The position numbers were made by a program, and so were the translations under genes. The notes beneath the pieces were generated by a model. The model did no database searches. It was not told the DNA's origin and was given only the letters and a program-made list of their open reading frames with translations. Shown piece by piece: positions 15,869 to 25,636 of a stretch of DNA of 64,000 nucleotides. The stretch's first letter is position 1; each line of letters starts with the position of its first letter. Source of the DNA: Falsigemmobacter faecalis (GTDB taxonomy: Bacteria; Pseudomonadota; Alphaproteobacteria; Rhodobacterales; Rhodobacteraceae); assembly GCF_003863335.1 (NCBI RefSeq), contig NZ_RRAZ01000013.1, forward strand, positions 1 through 64,000. The letters are read 5' to 3'.

Positions 15869-17122
15869 TCAGTTCCCCCTTGCAGTCTGGATGGAAGCGT
15901 TCGGGCGGCGGATCAGTACGAAGAAATCGGTCGGCTGATCGGGCCCGATGATGGTGCGCGGGTTGAATGCAACGGCCAGCGTGTCGGGATGACGGGCACA
16001 TTTGCGTTCATCAAGAGTGGTGCGGGTGCCGGACGACGCCATTCCACGCACGATGATGTACTCATTCGAGGCAATGGCCGCGCCCTGACGGAAACTGAAG
16101 GAGACGCCACTTGCTCCGCCACAGAAGGCGGCAGGGTCATAGCCTTGCAGCGAAACCTGACGGAACCCGCGGGGTATGCGGCCCTGTGCGAAGGTTTGGA
16201 TCAGATGCGCGAGGGTATTGGTGGCGGCAGCCTGCGGGGATGCACGGCGCACACCACGGCTGTTCGCAGCGGGTCCGGTCGGAGCCGCGCCGGAGGCCCG
16301 CGCAGTTGTTGCGGCCAAAGACGCGGCATTTTTGCGTACCGTTTCCATGGTGGAAGGCGGCAAGGTGAACTTGACCTGACGCGGCGCGATCAGCTGAGGC
16401 ACGAGGCTCACGACGATTGCCGGGTCGGGATGGCCCTTTTCATGGATGAAGAGGGTCACGGGCTGCGTCACTGAGACATAGACGAAGTTCTGATCGAACT
16501 GCACGTTGATGGCCGAGGGCTCAGCGGAGGTGCGCACTTCAGGCTGCGAGAACGGCGTCTCGATCCTGTTGAGGTGCCCGGTTGCCATGGGCAGGATCTC
16601 AGCGCGGCCCGGAATGAAGGCCACAACAGGAGGAAGGACGAAGTTTTCTTCAACGAGGGAGGACTTCGCCGGTTCATCAGCCTGAGGGGCGTCTCCGTCT
16701 TCAATGACGGCAGCACTGTCAGGCTGTGACTGCCCTGTCCCGCCATTTCTGCTGCGGGCCGCCGCATCGATCGCGGCGCCAATGTCTTCCTGAGGGGGCG
16801 TGGCCGTACCAAGGGTGGCAGCCAAAGTTTCCGAGGTCTCTGCGGCAGCTGCCACGGGATCGACCGGTGCTGAACGGGGATCAACCGTCAGAGTGCGGCG
16901 GCTTCCGTCTTCAAGAGTATAGACCTGCCCCATGACGCCTGCCTGTCCGGGCAGCGGCATGCGCTCGCAGCGGGTGTACTCGAAGCCTGTCTGCCAATCG
17001 TAGCAGACCTCAATGGCGTCTTCCCCGTCATAATCGGCAGAACGCATACGCTCTTGAGCAAACACGGCCGTTGTCAGCATGAGGGTCGCGGGAAGCGAGA
17101 GGCAAAAGGCGCGGAAGGTCAT
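15869..17122 (-). CDS. traK: TraK, secretin-like core-complex protein
   Basis: 417 aa with a signal peptide (1-22, ending VFAQ). The C-terminal two thirds contain the TraK blocks FIPGRAEILPMATGHLNRIETPF, AINVQFDQNFVYVSVTQPVTLFIHEKGHPDPAIVVSLVPQ and a domain ending VLIRRPNAS. The first ~150 residues, Ala/Glu/Asp-rich and preceded by CYDWQTGFEYTRCERMPLPGQ, extend beyond F TraK (242 aa). TraK forms the periplasmic/outer-membrane ring with TraV and TraB. Overlaps traE by 4 bases. Confidence 0.9.
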   Translation of the reverse strand: MTFRAFCLSLPATLMLTTAVFAQERMRSADYDGEDAIEVCYDWQTGFEYTRCERMPLPGQAGVMGQVYTLEDGSRRTLTVDPRSAPVDPVAAAAETSETLAATLGTATPPQEDIGAAIDAAARSRNGGTGQSQPDSAAVIEDGDAPQADEPAKSSLVEENFVLPPVVAFIPGRAEILPMATGHLNRIETPFSQPEVRTSAEPSAINVQFDQNFVYVSVTQPVTLFIHEKGHPDPAIVVSLVPQLIAPRQVKFTLPPSTMETVRKNAASLAATTARASGAAPTGPAANSRGVRRASPQAAATNTLAHLIQTFAQGRIPRGFRQVSLQGYDPAAFCGGASGVSFSFRQGAAIASNEYIIVRGMASSGTRTTLDERKCARHPDTLAVAFNPRTIIGPDQPTDFFVLIRRPNASIQTARGN

Positions 17123-17760
17123 TTAATGCCATCCTTCTCTGCCTGTTGACGCTCACGGTCCGCACGGCGCGACATTTCCACGTCGCGCACTGCTGCGGTC
17201 ATGGGCTTGCCTTCATAGACTGCGTAGCTTGCAAGATAGACCCGCAGGCGCTCGGTGGTGAAACCAAGCTCATAGGTGATCTGCTTCTCGATGGGCGATC
17301 TGACACCGGGGCCGCCGATGGTCTGGCGTCCGGTGACAAAGAAGCGGTTCAGCTCAGGGTCAAAGATGACTTCGCGGGGGCTGAAGGTAACAACGGCGTT
17401 GTCACGGACGATGTTCTGAAGCTCGATATCGACCGTTTCCATGAGACGGCGATAGAGCGCAGGAGTGGCGATCCGCTGAAGCTCGCCCCGCACGAAGGAG
17501 GCGTTACCCGGAGTGATGTTGCCCGCCAGCATGGAAACGGACCATGCCCACTGGCTGTAGAATTCCTGATTGGCCCTGCCGTTGATGAACTCAATGGTTT
17601 CATGCTGGAACGGCGGGACAAGAATGACGGTATCGTCACGGGTCGCGGCGTTGAAGATGAAGAGCGATGTGACGAACAGCATCGAGCCCAAACCCATCTT
17701 CAGGATCACGTTGTCCGTGCGGATTTGGCGGAAGGTTTTTTCGGCGCGTTCCTTTTTCAC
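17119..17760 (-). CDS. traE: TraE, inner-membrane pilus assembly protein
   Basis: 213 aa, one transmembrane helix near 22-40, then a periplasmic domain with the TraE-typical QWAWSVSMLAGNITPGNASFVRGEL block, VVTFSPREVIFDPELNRFFVTGRQ and a C-terminal YELGFTTERLRVYLASYAVYEG. The fold is VirB8-like; it bridges the inner-membrane complex to TraB/TraK. Overlaps both neighbours by 4 bases. Confidence 0.92.
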   Translation of the reverse strand: MKKERAEKTFRQIRTDNVILKMGLGSMLFVTSLFIFNAATRDDTVILVPPFQHETIEFINGRANQEFYSQWAWSVSMLAGNITPGNASFVRGELQRIATPALYRRLMETVDIELQNIVRDNAVVTFSPREVIFDPELNRFFVTGRQTIGGPGVRSPIEKQITYELGFTTERLRVYLASYAVYEGKPMTAAVRDVEMSRRADRERQQAEKDGIK

Positions 17761-18038
17761 GGGCGGAACTCCCGGTCGATGCCATTGGGGATCGACTTGC
17801 CGGCCATCACGGGGATGCCCCGAAAATATGCCAGATGCCGCAGGTAGCCGTCGGGTCGTTTATCGACGTATTTGTTGAGGAAGGAGCCCGCTACGAGCCC
17901 GATGCCACCTGCGATAAAGGGGTGGTTTACGACGATCCCAACGATCGCAAACCCAATGAACGTGAAGAGCTGACTTGCGTTGAAAACCAGCGCAAGGGGA
18001 GGCGCATCAAGCGTCTGTGGGATCTGGTGCTCTTCCAT
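17757..18038 (-). CDS. traL: TraL, small membrane protein (VirB3 type)
   Basis: 93 aa from the ATG at 18038 (GGAG about 10 bases upstream). It begins IPQTLDAPPLA, the TraL consensus, followed by two closely packed hydrophobic segments (QLFTFIGFAIVGIVV and GGIGLVAGSFLNKYVDKRPDGYLRHLAYFRG). Member of the TraL/VirB3 group needed for pilus assembly. First gene of the canonical traLEKBVA string; its start overlaps the end of the upstream unassigned gene. Confidence 0.88.
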   Translation of the reverse strand: MEEHQIPQTLDAPPLALVFNASQLFTFIGFAIVGIVVNHPFIAGGIGLVAGSFLNKYVDKRPDGYLRHLAYFRGIPVMAGKSIPNGIDREFRP

Positions 18039-18432
18039 CGCTGCTGCTCCGTTTAGGATGCAGAGCGCCAAGGAGTTTCATCCGCTCGTTTTCCATGGTT
18101 GGATCGGAGCATTCCTGATCCAGCTCATACTGGTGGATCATTCTGTCTCTGACCGCTTTCTCCGGCATAGCGACCGGATAAACCATGATTCCGCAAAGGC
18201 GATCACCCAGGACCATCAGATATTCTTCGATGGCTGTAACGCGCTTCCAGTGGCGAAGCACAGAACCTGTGTGGGCTTTAACAATCCCGATCGGTACGCC
18301 GTTGGTGTAGCTCAGACCCATGAGGTAGCTGAACACGCCATCAGTTTCCGTCGGAAGGCGGAATACGTGCGCGACGAAAGTTCCTCCCTCGGTGCTCCTG
18401 TCGAAAATCTGTCTCGTGGTGGTGGTCAGCAT
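18007..18432 (-). CDS. unassigned protein, first gene of the traL operon
   Basis: 141 aa. Not recognised. It begins MLTTTTRQIFDRSTEGGTFVAHVF, has an HWKRVTAIEEYLMVLGDRLCGIMVYP segment and ends in a charged, disordered-looking tail. No signal peptide or membrane helix. Because it is the promoter-proximal gene and overlaps traL, a regulatory or early assembly role is possible but unsupported. Confidence 0.55.
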   Translation of the reverse strand: MLTTTTRQIFDRSTEGGTFVAHVFRLPTETDGVFSYLMGLSYTNGVPIGIVKAHTGSVLRHWKRVTAIEEYLMVLGDRLCGIMVYPVAMPEKAVRDRMIHQYELDQECSDPTMENERMKLLGALHPKRSSSDGRAPDPTDA

Positions 18433-18467
18433 CCTGCATTCCTCAGCTTTGTGAGCTCCATAGTGCT

Positions 18468-18499
18468 GGGCTAAAGCGAGCCAAGGAATTTTTCAACTG
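18468..18499 (-). promoter_or_regulatory. promoter/operator upstream of the traL operon
   Basis: On the minus strand CAGTTGAAAAATTCCTTGGC contains TTGAAA (18496-18491) as a -35 with a weak TTAGCC around 18474-18469. The block is shared with 51245-51270 (upstream of the peptidoglycan hydrolase) and, on the plus strand, with 19830-19851, pointing to a common regulator site. Confidence 0.4.
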
Positions 18500-18560
18500 C
18501 CCTGTGAGGAAACGATTACCATTCCCCAGCTATATTGCAATAGCTTACTTGGCTAAAAAA

Positions 18561-18596
18561 AAGAAAAAACAGCCGAGGATAATTTCCCCGACTGTT
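18561..18596 (-). terminator. intrinsic terminator after the DUF4400-like gene
   Basis: Minus-strand stem of 11 bp (18586-18596 with 18568-18578, two G-U pairs, 7-base loop) followed by TTTTTTC and more T. It separates the 19.8-18.6 kb genes from the traL operon, whose promoter would lie just downstream. Confidence 0.8.
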
Positions 18597-18622
18597 TGAG
18601 TTGCTGGAGGTGATGCCGACCG

Positions 18623-19288
18623 TCAGGCGATCTTTGGCAGGGAGAATGCGAAAACAGTGATCCCCAGGACGCAGGCAGACAGGCTCAGCGTCAAAACGTA
18701 TGGATTTATCGCGAAGGGCAGTGACCAAATGATGATCGTGATGGGGATGGCATAAGCCAGCGTCGTGCGTGCCCAGACGTTCATAAGCAGGGGGGTGTCA
18801 CCAAACCCATAGCGCTTTCGGTGCCTGATGATTGCCCCATGGATGCCCACCGCGAGGATCAAACAGAACACATAGGCCAGTGAGACTGCAAAATAGCCCG
18901 CCCTGTGGGAGAGCAGGAGCAGGTAGTCAAAGATATTGTCCAAGGTCCGACTGAAGATCTTCATATCTTTGACTGCAGCGCCGGCAATGTCCTTCTCGTC
19001 CGGCTCACTCAGGGCTTTGTAGGCCAGCCCCTCAGCACCTGATCTCACGAACAGGGTGTCGTAAATGCGGTCCCCATTGTAGCGCATGCTCTGATGCAGG
19101 GTTTCGTTCAGTGTGATGCCGAAGGCGGCCTTTTCCTTGCTCAGGACGCGGTGGAAAGGGGTCTCCCAGCTGAGCGTATAGAGCGCGGTGACAATGCCGA
19201 TGTTGCACATCATCACGAGCGCGAGGAAAAAGAACCATTTAACCAGTGTCAGCTGGTCATAGGAGGATGAGGACGTGCCATCCGCCAT
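18623..19288 (-). CDS. four-helix membrane protein, DUF4400/TraJ-like
   Basis: 221 aa with hydrophobic segments at about 15-38, 128-150, 172-190 and 197-216 and a soluble loop between the first two. Size, topology and place between traD (on the far side of the metal island) and traL match the DUF4400 membrane protein found at this point in IncA/C and SXT-type transfer regions. I could not confirm motifs, so the family name is tentative. Two bases from the upstream gene and followed by a strong terminator. Confidence 0.6.
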   Translation of the reverse strand: MADGTSSSSYDQLTLVKWFFFLALVMMCNIGIVTALYTLSWETPFHRVLSKEKAAFGITLNETLHQSMRYNGDRIYDTLFVRSGAEGLAYKALSEPDEKDIAGAAVKDMKIFSRTLDNIFDYLLLLSHRAGYFAVSLAYVFCLILAVGIHGAIIRHRKRYGFGDTPLLMNVWARTTLAYAIPITIIIWSLPFAINPYVLTLSLSACVLGITVFAFSLPKIA

Positions 19289-19290
19289 TG

Positions 19291-19767
19291 TCAGGCCGCT
19301 GTCAGAAGCGCAGCACGATCCTGAGGATGCTGCATGAGTTGAAGTGGATGGCCATGGGCACGGAGCGCCAGCATAGTCAGAGCCATGAGGCGGAAGTGGG
19401 GCTCATACCGCGCACCGGGCTTTTGGACAGCGCGAAGGACTGCCTCAGCAGACATGCCTTGCGTTCTGCTTAGTTCCGGGATCGCATCTGCCCCCAGAAC
19501 ATCTTCAAACGTCGCATGCAGCCATGATTTGTTGAACATCTGCGGAATGTAGAGGGTCTTGCACTGGGTCAGGATGGCCAGCGGGTCAGTGCCGCTTGCT
19601 TTCAGTTGTTCCAGCAAGGCTCCGGTAGTGAGCACGAGCCTGTTGGTGACTGTGGAGGCGTCAGAGACATTGCGCAGAAAGGTGGTGGGGCAGCGACCGA
19701 TTGCTTCCGCATAGATACGATAGGCAGAGGGCCCGAACAGAGACTTGAGAGAAGCGATGGCGAGCAT
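19291..19767 (-). CDS. unassigned transfer-region protein
   Basis: 158 aa, mostly helical, no signal peptide or membrane helix. Features include FGPSAYRIYAEAIGRCPTTFLRN near the start and two conserved-looking cysteines (R-C-P and Q-C-K). I do not recognise it. It has its own promoter-like sequence upstream and is co-directional with the DUF4400-like gene, 2 bp away, so the pair is probably one transcript. Confidence 0.55.
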   Translation of the reverse strand: MLAIASLKSLFGPSAYRIYAEAIGRCPTTFLRNVSDASTVTNRLVLTTGALLEQLKASGTDPLAILTQCKTLYIPQMFNKSWLHATFEDVLGADAIPELSRTQGMSAEAVLRAVQKPGARYEPHFRLMALTMLALRAHGHPLQLMQHPQDRAALLTAA

Positions 19768-19823
19768 GTGGATCTTCCATGTCCAGAGAACAGTCGGCTT
19801 GGCTGCGTAATTGTCGCTGGCAT

Positions 19824-19853
19824 ATCTTATGAAAATCCCTTGGCTAATTTCAA
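19824..19853 (-). promoter_or_regulatory. sigma-70-type promoter for the 19767-18623 gene pair
   Basis: Minus strand TTGAAA (19853-19848), 18-bp spacer, TAAGAT (19829-19824), about 57 bp before the ATG at 19767. The spacer carries the AGCCAAGGGATTTTCA block shared in inverted sense with the traL-operon promoter region. Confidence 0.6.
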
Positions 19854-19930
19854 GAGCGTTAACTGTAGATTTGCCTTTTTACCTACCTAGAGGAATATCC
19901 TCATTATCCTGTGGTTTGTGATCTCAGGCT

Positions 19931-20170
19931 TTAAAACCTACTCAGCTGTGCCCAGGACGAAGCTGAAAGGGTGTCCGCATCAGGAAACAGCACGATCAGG
20001 TCTTCAGGGAGAACACGGAGACGCAGATGCTTATCTGCCAGACGCTCGCCGTTTCGTATGTGTCCAAACGTCCCCGATACCCAGTCATGACCATGCGTGA
20101 TTAAGGGGGGCTTGAGCAGCCAGACCTCGCCTCCTTTTTGGATAAGGCTCTGGGAGGCGACGACTTTTCA
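19931..20170 (-). pseudogene. C-terminal gene fragment at the island's left edge
   Basis: An open frame without a start codon, running from an in-frame stop near 20170 to TAA at 19931. It reads QSLIQKGGEVWLLKPPLITH, then GHDWVSGTFGHIRNGERLAD and a DLIVLFPDADTL stretch, ending WAQLSRF. The composition looks like real protein but I cannot name it. It lies just outside the arsenic cluster and is probably a truncated backbone gene marking where foreign DNA arrived. Confidence 0.5.
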
Positions 20171-20280
20171 GCTGTCTGAGCAGTAGTGGAAGAGGCTGTG
20201 ATCAGGGGTAATGGCAAGACCAAAGGCTACGGGCAAAGCAAAACTCAGCACTCGGACCTCCAGATAGCTGTGCTGTTGAC

Positions 20281-20991
20281 CTAGAACGTCTTGAGGTTCA
20301 CCCGCGCCGAAAGTTCGGCATGGCTTTCCTTCCGTTCGGAATAGCGGTCGACCAGATGATCGCGGATGTCGCGCGTCAGCAGGGTGAACTTCACCAGCTC
20401 CTCCATCACGTCGACGATGCGGTCGTAATAGGGCGAGGGTTTCATCCGCCCGTCTTCCTCGAATTCATTCCACGCCTTGGCAACCGAGGACTGGTTCGGG
20501 ATGGTGAGCAGACGCATCCAGCGCCCGAGAATGCGCAACTGGTTGACCGTGTTGAAGCTCTGCGATCCACCAGAGACCTGCATCACCGCCAGCGTCTTGC
20601 CCTGCGTCGGGCGCACGGAACCGAGCGAGAGCGGTATCCAGTCGATCTGCGCTTTCATGATGCCGGTCATGGCCCCGTGGCGTTCGGGCGAGGACCAGAC
20701 CATGCCTTCGCACCACTGAACCAGATCACGCAACTCGACTACCTTGGGGTGATCGGCCCCGACGCTGTCAGGCAGTGGCAGATCACGGGGATCAAAGAAC
20801 CGCACCTCGGCCCCGAGGCGTTCGAGAATGTGCGCCGCTTCTTCGGCTGCAAGACGCGAGAAGCTGCGCTCGCGCAGCGATCCATAGAGCATCAGGATGC
20901 GCGGTGGGTGGGTGCAGCGGGTAGCAGGGAAAAGCGTGTCCGCGTCTGGCTGGTATAGCAGCGTGTCGTCCAGGTTCGGCGTTTCAGGCAA
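20281..20991 (-). CDS. arsH: ArsH, NADPH-dependent FMN reductase
   Basis: 236 aa flavodoxin-like protein. [24 protein letters not shown] is the ArsH FMN-phosphate loop, followed by [37 protein letters not shown] and [31 protein letters not shown], all diagnostic of ArsH. These enzymes oxidise trivalent organoarsenicals or reduce quinones/FMN and add to arsenic tolerance. Last gene of a tightly overlapping operon (8-bp overlap with arsC). Confidence 0.95.
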   Translation of the reverse strand: MPETPNLDDTLLYQPDADTLFPATRCTHPPRILMLYGSLRERSFSRLAAEEAAHILERLGAEVRFFDPRDLPLPDSVGADHPKVVELRDLVQWCEGMVWSSPERHGAMTGIMKAQIDWIPLSLGSVRPTQGKTLAVMQVSGGSQSFNTVNQLRILGRWMRLLTIPNQSSVAKAWNEFEEDGRMKPSPYYDRIVDVMEELVKFTLLTRDIRDHLVDRYSERKESHAELSARVNLKTF

Positions 20992-21406
20992 GCCGTTCTC
21001 CTTCTTCGTTCAGGATCATTTCTCCGTCCTCCTTAAACAGCGGTCCGGGTGGCAGCCGGTCCAGAAGGTCGAGAACGGTTTCAGAGGGGCGGCACAGGCG
21101 CACCCCCTTGGGCGTGCAAACAATGGGCCGGTTCACCAGGATCGGGTGTTCGATCATCGCATTCAGGAGCGTGTCATCAGAGGCACCCGGTTCCAGAAGC
21201 CCGAGCGCCTCTGCGGGAGATTTCGCTTCCCGCAGGGCGCTACGCGGGGTCAGTCCTGCCGCAGCGAAGAGTGCCAGGAGCTGAGGACGCGTCCAGCCTT
21301 CCTTCAGATACTCGATGACGACCGGCTCCTCGCCGGTCGCTCGAAGGATCGCCAAGACATTGCGGGAGGTCCCGCAATCCGGGTTGTGGTGGATGACGAT
21401 GCTTAT
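20984..21406 (-). CDS. arsC: ArsC, glutaredoxin-dependent arsenate reductase, apparent ATA start
   Basis: 140 aa. The conserved start [20 protein letters not shown] places the catalytic cysteine at C11, with the RxxR region ([12 protein letters not shown]) and [15 protein letters not shown] at the usual places. The codon where Met is expected is ATA (21406-21404), overlapping the acr3 stop as ATAA; no ATG, GTG or TTG lies in frame before the catalytic cysteine. A single G-to-A change in an ancestral ATGA overlap would explain this while leaving acr3 terminated. Either a non-canonical start is used or expression is weak. Redundant with the arsRC fusion, which carries a second reductase domain. 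Confidence 0.85.
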   Translation of the reverse strand: MSIVIHHNPDCGTSRNVLAILRATGEEPVVIEYLKEGWTRPQLLALFAAAGLTPRSALREAKSPAEALGLLEPGASDDTLLNAMIEHPILVNRPIVCTPKGVRLCRPSETVLDLLDRLPPGPLFKEDGEMILNEEGERLA

Positions 21407-22422
21407 GTCGCTGGCTCGGGAAAGCGTGCGCGGGTGCGATTGGCAAAGGCCACGAGCGACAGCATCACCGGCACCTCGACCAGCACCCCGACCACCGTGG
21501 CCAGCGCTGCGCCGGAGTTCAGGCCAAAGAGCGAGATAGCGACCGCGACCGCCAGTTCGAAGAAGTTCGATGTTCCAATCAGGGCGCAGGGCGCGGCGAT
21601 CCGGTGCGGCACCTTGAGGGCGAAGGCTGCGCCATAGGCCAGGGCGAAGATGCCGTAGCTCTGGATGACTATCGGCACCGCGATCAGCAGGATCACCGTC
21701 GGCTTGGCGAGGATCGTTTCTCCCTGAAGACCGAAGAGGATGGCGACGGTTGCGATAAGCCCGACCACGGACCACGGCTTCACATGCGCCGAAAACGCAC
21801 CAATCGCCGCCTTCGATCCCAGCTTGCGGCGGGTGATCAGACCAGCTGCCAAGGGCAGGACGACATAGAGCACCGTGGCCAGCACCAGCGTTTCCCACGG
21901 CACCGACAACTCTGTCACGCCCAGAAGGAGAGCCACGATCGGTGCGAAAGCCACCACCATGACCAGATCATTCACCGAGACCTGCACAAGCGTGTAGGTG
22001 GCATCGCCCTTGGTCAGCTGCGACCAGACAAAGACCATGGCCGTGCAGGGTGCGGCGCCGAGCAGGATCAGCCCCGCCGTGTACTGAGCGGCATCTTCGG
22101 GGGAGATTAGCGGCGCGAAGACATGGTCAAAGAACAACACGGCCAGAAACGCCATGGTGAAGGGCTTTATCAGCCAGTTGACGGCCAGCGTCACCAGAAG
22201 CCCCTTGGGCTGGCGCGCGACACCGGCGACCGCGCCGAAATCCACGCCCACCATCATCGGGTAAACCATGGCCCAGATCAGCACCGCCACGACAAGGTTC
22301 ACGCTCGCGACCTCGATCGCGGCAATGGCCTGCACAAGCCACGGCGCGCCCTGGCCGATCAGGACACCGGCAATCATCGCGAGACCGACCCAGACGGTCA
22401 GGTAGCGTTCGAAAATACTCAT
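21403..22422 (-). CDS. acr3: Acr3 arsenite efflux permease
   Basis: 339 aa from ATG 22422, which overlaps the arsJ stop (ATGA). About ten hydrophobic helices; [18 protein letters not shown] carries the essential cysteine region of Acr3, and [20 protein letters not shown] and [23 protein letters not shown] are the other family blocks. It exports As(III), the product of the arsenate reductases, across the inner membrane by proton antiport. Confidence 0.95.
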   Translation of the reverse strand: MSIFERYLTVWVGLAMIAGVLIGQGAPWLVQAIAAIEVASVNLVVAVLIWAMVYPMMVGVDFGAVAGVARQPKGLLVTLAVNWLIKPFTMAFLAVLFFDHVFAPLISPEDAAQYTAGLILLGAAPCTAMVFVWSQLTKGDATYTLVQVSVNDLVMVVAFAPIVALLLGVTELSVPWETLVLATVLYVVLPLAAGLITRRKLGSKAAIGAFSAHVKPWSVVGLIATVAILFGLQGETILAKPTVILLIAVPIVIQSYGIFALAYGAAFALKVPHRIAAPCALIGTSNFFELAVAVAISLFGLNSGAALATVVGVLVEVPVMLSLVAFANRTRARFPEPAT

Positions 22423-23696
22423 GCAGTCACCTCGTTCGTCTGATCGGTCAGGCGACCCGAGGTCAGGGCCGCCAGGACGACCATGACCGACGCCGTGCCC
22501 ATGACGAGGGTCAACCCGCCGATTTGGTAGGTCAGGCCGGACAGGAGGGTGCCGATCAGACGACCGCCCGCATTGGCCATGTAGTAAAAGCCCACATCCA
22601 TCGTGACCCGCTCGGATTTCGAGAAGGCGAGGATCAGGTAGGAATGGAGCGAAGAGTTCACGGCAAACAGCGCGCCGAAGGTCAGCAGGCCCACCACGAG
22701 CGTCACCGTCAGCCAGGTCTGCGGCGCAGGCGAGAGTGCCACGGCCACCGTCAGCGCGGCTGGCACGACAAACAGCGCAAGCGCCCAGCCCCGGGCTGCA
22801 CGGATCAGTTCGCCCTCCGGGCGGCTTGCAGCGCGCAGGATTTTCGGCGCGCTGGCCTGCACCATGCCGTAGAGGATGACCCAGACCGCCATGAAGGTGC
22901 CGATCATGAAGAAGGCCGCGCGGTTGCCATCCTCGGTGCCGTCCGAGAGCACCGCATAGAAGTAGATCGGGATGCCCACGACGAACCATACGTCACGCGC
23001 CCCGAACAGGAACACGCGCGCCGCCGACAGCCAGTTGACGTTGGCCGATTTCGAGAAGACCTCGGAAAACTTGGTGCCCTTCTTGCCCTTGGGCAGGCCC
23101 GAAGGCATGAACAGCACGACCGCGGCGAGGATCACCCCGAGGACGATGGCCATGCCCAACACGGCCCAGTCGAAGCCGAGGACCGCCAGCAGTGCGGCGC
23201 CGAGCAGGAAGCCCAAACCCTTCACGGCGTTCTTCGAGCCCGTCAGAACCGCGACCCAGCGAAACAGTCCGCCATCGGCCGAAGGGGCCAGCAGTTTCAC
23301 CGCCGATTTCGAGGACATCTTGGCGAGGTCCTTCGCCACGCCTGAAAGACCCTGGACGCACATGACGAAGGCGACCGAAGCCGCGATGCTCCAGCCCGGA
23401 TCGAGCTGCGCAAGCGCAAGCAGCGCGACCACCTGCAACCCGAGTCCCGCATAGAGAGTCGAGGTCAGCCCGAACCGCAGAGCGATCCAGCCTGCCGCGA
23501 GGTTGGTGATCATCCCTGCGACTTCGTAAAGAATGAACAGGTAGGCAAGCTGAACTGCGCTGAAACCCAGCGTGTGGAAATGCAGCAGCACCAGCATCCT
23601 GAGCGCGCCATCGGTCAGCATAAAGGCCCAATAGGCCGCCGTGACGGCGATATAGGCAGACAGCCCTTCGGGACGGGCCGGGGCGGGATGGCTCAC
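22419..23696 (-). CDS. arsJ: ArsJ, MFS exporter of 1-arseno-3-phosphoglycerate
   Basis: 425 aa from GTG 23696 (GTGA overlap with the gapdh stop). Major-facilitator topology with roughly 12 helices; [38 protein letters not shown] is the ArsJ N-terminal signature. It works with the adjacent GAPDH, which makes the unstable arseno-phosphoglycerate from arsenate; ArsJ pumps it out, where it decays back to arsenate. The gapdh-arsJ pairing makes the assignment firm. Confidence 0.93.
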   Translation of the reverse strand: MSHPAPARPEGLSAYIAVTAAYWAFMLTDGALRMLVLLHFHTLGFSAVQLAYLFILYEVAGMITNLAAGWIALRFGLTSTLYAGLGLQVVALLALAQLDPGWSIAASVAFVMCVQGLSGVAKDLAKMSSKSAVKLLAPSADGGLFRWVAVLTGSKNAVKGLGFLLGAALLAVLGFDWAVLGMAIVLGVILAAVVLFMPSGLPKGKKGTKFSEVFSKSANVNWLSAARVFLFGARDVWFVVGIPIYFYAVLSDGTEDGNRAAFFMIGTFMAVWVILYGMVQASAPKILRAASRPEGELIRAARGWALALFVVPAALTVAVALSPAPQTWLTVTLVVGLLTFGALFAVNSSLHSYLILAFSKSERVTMDVGFYYMANAGGRLIGTLLSGLTYQIGGLTLVMGTASVMVVLAALTSGRLTDQTNEVTA

Positions 23697-24691
23697 AGCG
23701 AGTCCCCAACCATCAGCGCCACGTCGACCAGCCGGTTGGCATAGCCCCATTCGTTGTCATACCAGGCGTAGATCTTCAGCTGCGTGCCATTGATCACCAT
23801 CGTCGATGGCGCGTCTATAATCGAGGAGCGCGGATCGTTGGTGTAATCGGTCGAGACAAGCGGACGCGTCTCGTAGCCGAGGATGCCTTTCAGCGGGCCA
23901 TTGGCCGCAGCCTCGAAGGCGGCGTTGACCTCTTCCGCCGTGACAGCACGCTCCAGTTCGAAGACGCAGTCGGTCAGCGAGGCATTGAGCAGCGGCACGC
24001 GCACGGCATGACCGTTCAGACGGCCCTTCAGCTCCGGATAGATCAAGGTGATCGCAGTAGCCGAGCCGGTCGTCGTCGGGATTAGCGAATTGAGCGCTGA
24101 CCGCGCCCGACGCAGGTCCTTTGCCGGACGGTCGACGATGGTTTGGGTGTTGGTGACATCATGGATCGTGGTGATCGACCCATGCTTGATGCCGAAGGTC
24201 TCGTGAACCACCTTCACCACCGGCGCGAGGCAGTTGGTCGTGCAGGAAGCCGCAGTGACGATGCGGTGCTCGGCTGGATCATAGATCTCGTTGTTGACGC
24301 CGTAGACGATGTTCGCGGCATTGCCGTCCTTCACCGGGGCGGAGACCACGACCTTCTTCACGCCCGCCTCAAAATAGGGGGCGAGCTTGGCCTCGGTCTT
24401 GAAGACGCCGGTGCAGTCGATCACCACATCGACGCCGTCGAGCGGCAGATCGGCAATCGCCTGAGTGCCGATGAACGCCAGGCGCGTGCCGTTGATCGTA
24501 ACGCTTTCGGCGTCGTGCGAGAACGCGGCATTCCAACGCCCGTGGACCGTATCGAACTCCAGCAGATGCGCGTGCATCTCTGGGTCGCCCACAGCGTCGT
24601 TGATCCAGGCGATCTTGGCGCCGCTTTCGAGGAGAGGCTTGAGGGCGAGCTTGCCCATGCGGCCGAGGCCGTTCAGTGCGTAGGTGGTCAT
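23693..24691 (-). CDS. gapdh: arsenic-operon glyceraldehyde-3-phosphate dehydrogenase
   Basis: 332 aa. NAD-binding [17 protein letters not shown] replaces the usual GxGRIGR, and the active site [10 protein letters not shown] gives catalytic C150; C-terminal [14 protein letters not shown] is intact. It adds inorganic arsenate instead of phosphate to glyceraldehyde-3-phosphate, giving the ArsJ substrate. Overlaps the arsRC fusion upstream and arsJ downstream. Confidence 0.93.
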   Translation of the reverse strand: MTTYALNGLGRMGKLALKPLLESGAKIAWINDAVGDPEMHAHLLEFDTVHGRWNAAFSHDAESVTINGTRLAFIGTQAIADLPLDGVDVVIDCTGVFKTEAKLAPYFEAGVKKVVVSAPVKDGNAANIVYGVNNEIYDPAEHRIVTAASCTTNCLAPVVKVVHETFGIKHGSITTIHDVTNTQTIVDRPAKDLRRARSALNSLIPTTTGSATAITLIYPELKGRLNGHAVRVPLLNASLTDCVFELERAVTAEEVNAAFEAAANGPLKGILGYETRPLVSTDYTNDPRSSIIDAPSTMVINGTQLKIYAWYDNEWGYANRLVDVALMVGDSL

Positions 24692-25524
24692 GCGAGTGCC
24701 TCGGGGCTGGTACGGCCGATGTCATCGACAGATTGCTGGATCACGATACGGCTCAGGGTTTCGAGGTTGAGCGCGGTAAAGAGGTCGATGCGATGCTTGA
24801 GTGCGCCATAGGCTTCCTGGAAGGCCAGCGCCTTCTGGGCGTCGTTACCCGTGGCCCTGACCGGATCGGGCATGCCCCAATGCCCGGTAACAGGTTGGCC
24901 TTCCCAGGCCGGGCACTCCTCGTTCGCCGCCTGATCACAGACCGTGAAGACGAAATCGAAATGCGGCGCGTTCGCCCCTGAAAATTCGGAAACATCTTTT
25001 GAGCGCAGAACCGAAATATCGTGCCCCTTGTCCTGCAGGACCTGCACGGCAAAGGGATTGAGCTGCGATCCGGGCCGTGTCCCTGCTGAAAAAGCGTTGA
25101 ACCGATCGCCCGCCGCCTTGCGCAAGATCGACTCGGCGAAGATGGACCGCGCGGAATTGCCCACGCAGATAAAAAGAACGTTGTATTTGCGGTCGGGCAT
25201 CATGGGGACGGTTCCTGTGCTGAAAGGCATGCAGATGTCGGGACGGCCTCGGCAGCAATCACTGAACAGGAATCCGAACAGCCGTTGCACCGTGGTCATG
25301 TTGATCGAGTAGAGAAGCGACGTGCCCGCCCGCTGTTGGTCCACCAACTGGTCCCGCGTCAGTGCGGACAGGTAGGTGGACATGGTGCTTGCCTTGACGC
25401 CAAGCGTAGAGGCGATCTCCCCGGCCGGAACACGGTCAGGGTATCGGCGCATCAGCAGCCGGAAAATTGCCAGTCGCTGCGGATGGCCGAGGGTGGACAG
25501 TTGGTCGGGAATCTCTTTTTCCAT
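24688..25524 (-). CDS. arsR: ArsR-ArsC fusion: arsenic repressor plus LMW-type arsenate reductase
   Basis: 278 aa. Residues 1-90 are an ArsR winged helix ([17 protein letters not shown]...[28 protein letters not shown]); the CCRGRPDIC cluster (C90, C91, C98) at its end is the likely As(III) sensor. Residues about 113-250 form a low-molecular-weight phosphatase-type reductase with loop CVGNSARS (C120) and [14 protein letters not shown], supplying the redox cysteines. ArsR-ArsC fusions are known in alphaproteobacteria. It is the first gene of the gapdh-arsJ-acr3-arsC-arsH operon and presumably controls it. Confidence 0.92.
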   Translation of the reverse strand: MEKEIPDQLSTLGHPQRLAIFRLLMRRYPDRVPAGEIASTLGVKASTMSTYLSALTRDQLVDQQRAGTSLLYSINMTTVQRLFGFLFSDCCRGRPDICMPFSTGTVPMMPDRKYNVLFICVGNSARSIFAESILRKAAGDRFNAFSAGTRPGSQLNPFAVQVLQDKGHDISVLRSKDVSEFSGANAPHFDFVFTVCDQAANEECPAWEGQPVTGHWGMPDPVRATGNDAQKALAFQEAYGALKHRIDLFTALNLETLSRIVIQQSVDDIGRTSPEALA

Positions 25525-25547
25525 ATTTCACGGAATAGTAAAATAAA
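25525..25547 (-). promoter_or_regulatory. probable ArsR operator/promoter
   Basis: Immediately before the arsRC start lies the imperfect inverted repeat ATTCCGTGAAAT (25536-25525) with TACTAT just upstream as a possible -10. Position fits autoregulation; the repeat is weak. Confidence 0.4.
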
Positions 25548-25585
25548 ACACATCTGCCAAGTGAATCTTCTGTGACAGGACAATG

Positions 25586-25610
25586 AAAAAAGGCGGCCAA
25601 CAGCCGCCTT
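25586..25610 (-). terminator. intrinsic terminator after the broken thioredoxin-like gene
   Basis: Perfect 8-bp stem (25603-25610 with 25590-25597, 5-base loop) followed by a T run on the minus strand. It isolates the arsRC operon from transcription coming from the right. Confidence 0.8.
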
Positions 25611-25636
25611 CAGAAGAGGTCTCGTTCTGGCAGGGC

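Noticed and set aside
21403-22989. Longer version of acr3 starting inside arsJ
   Set aside because: The first ~190 codons are antiphase to arsJ and lack membrane features; ATG 22422 overlaps the arsJ stop and begins the conserved sequence.
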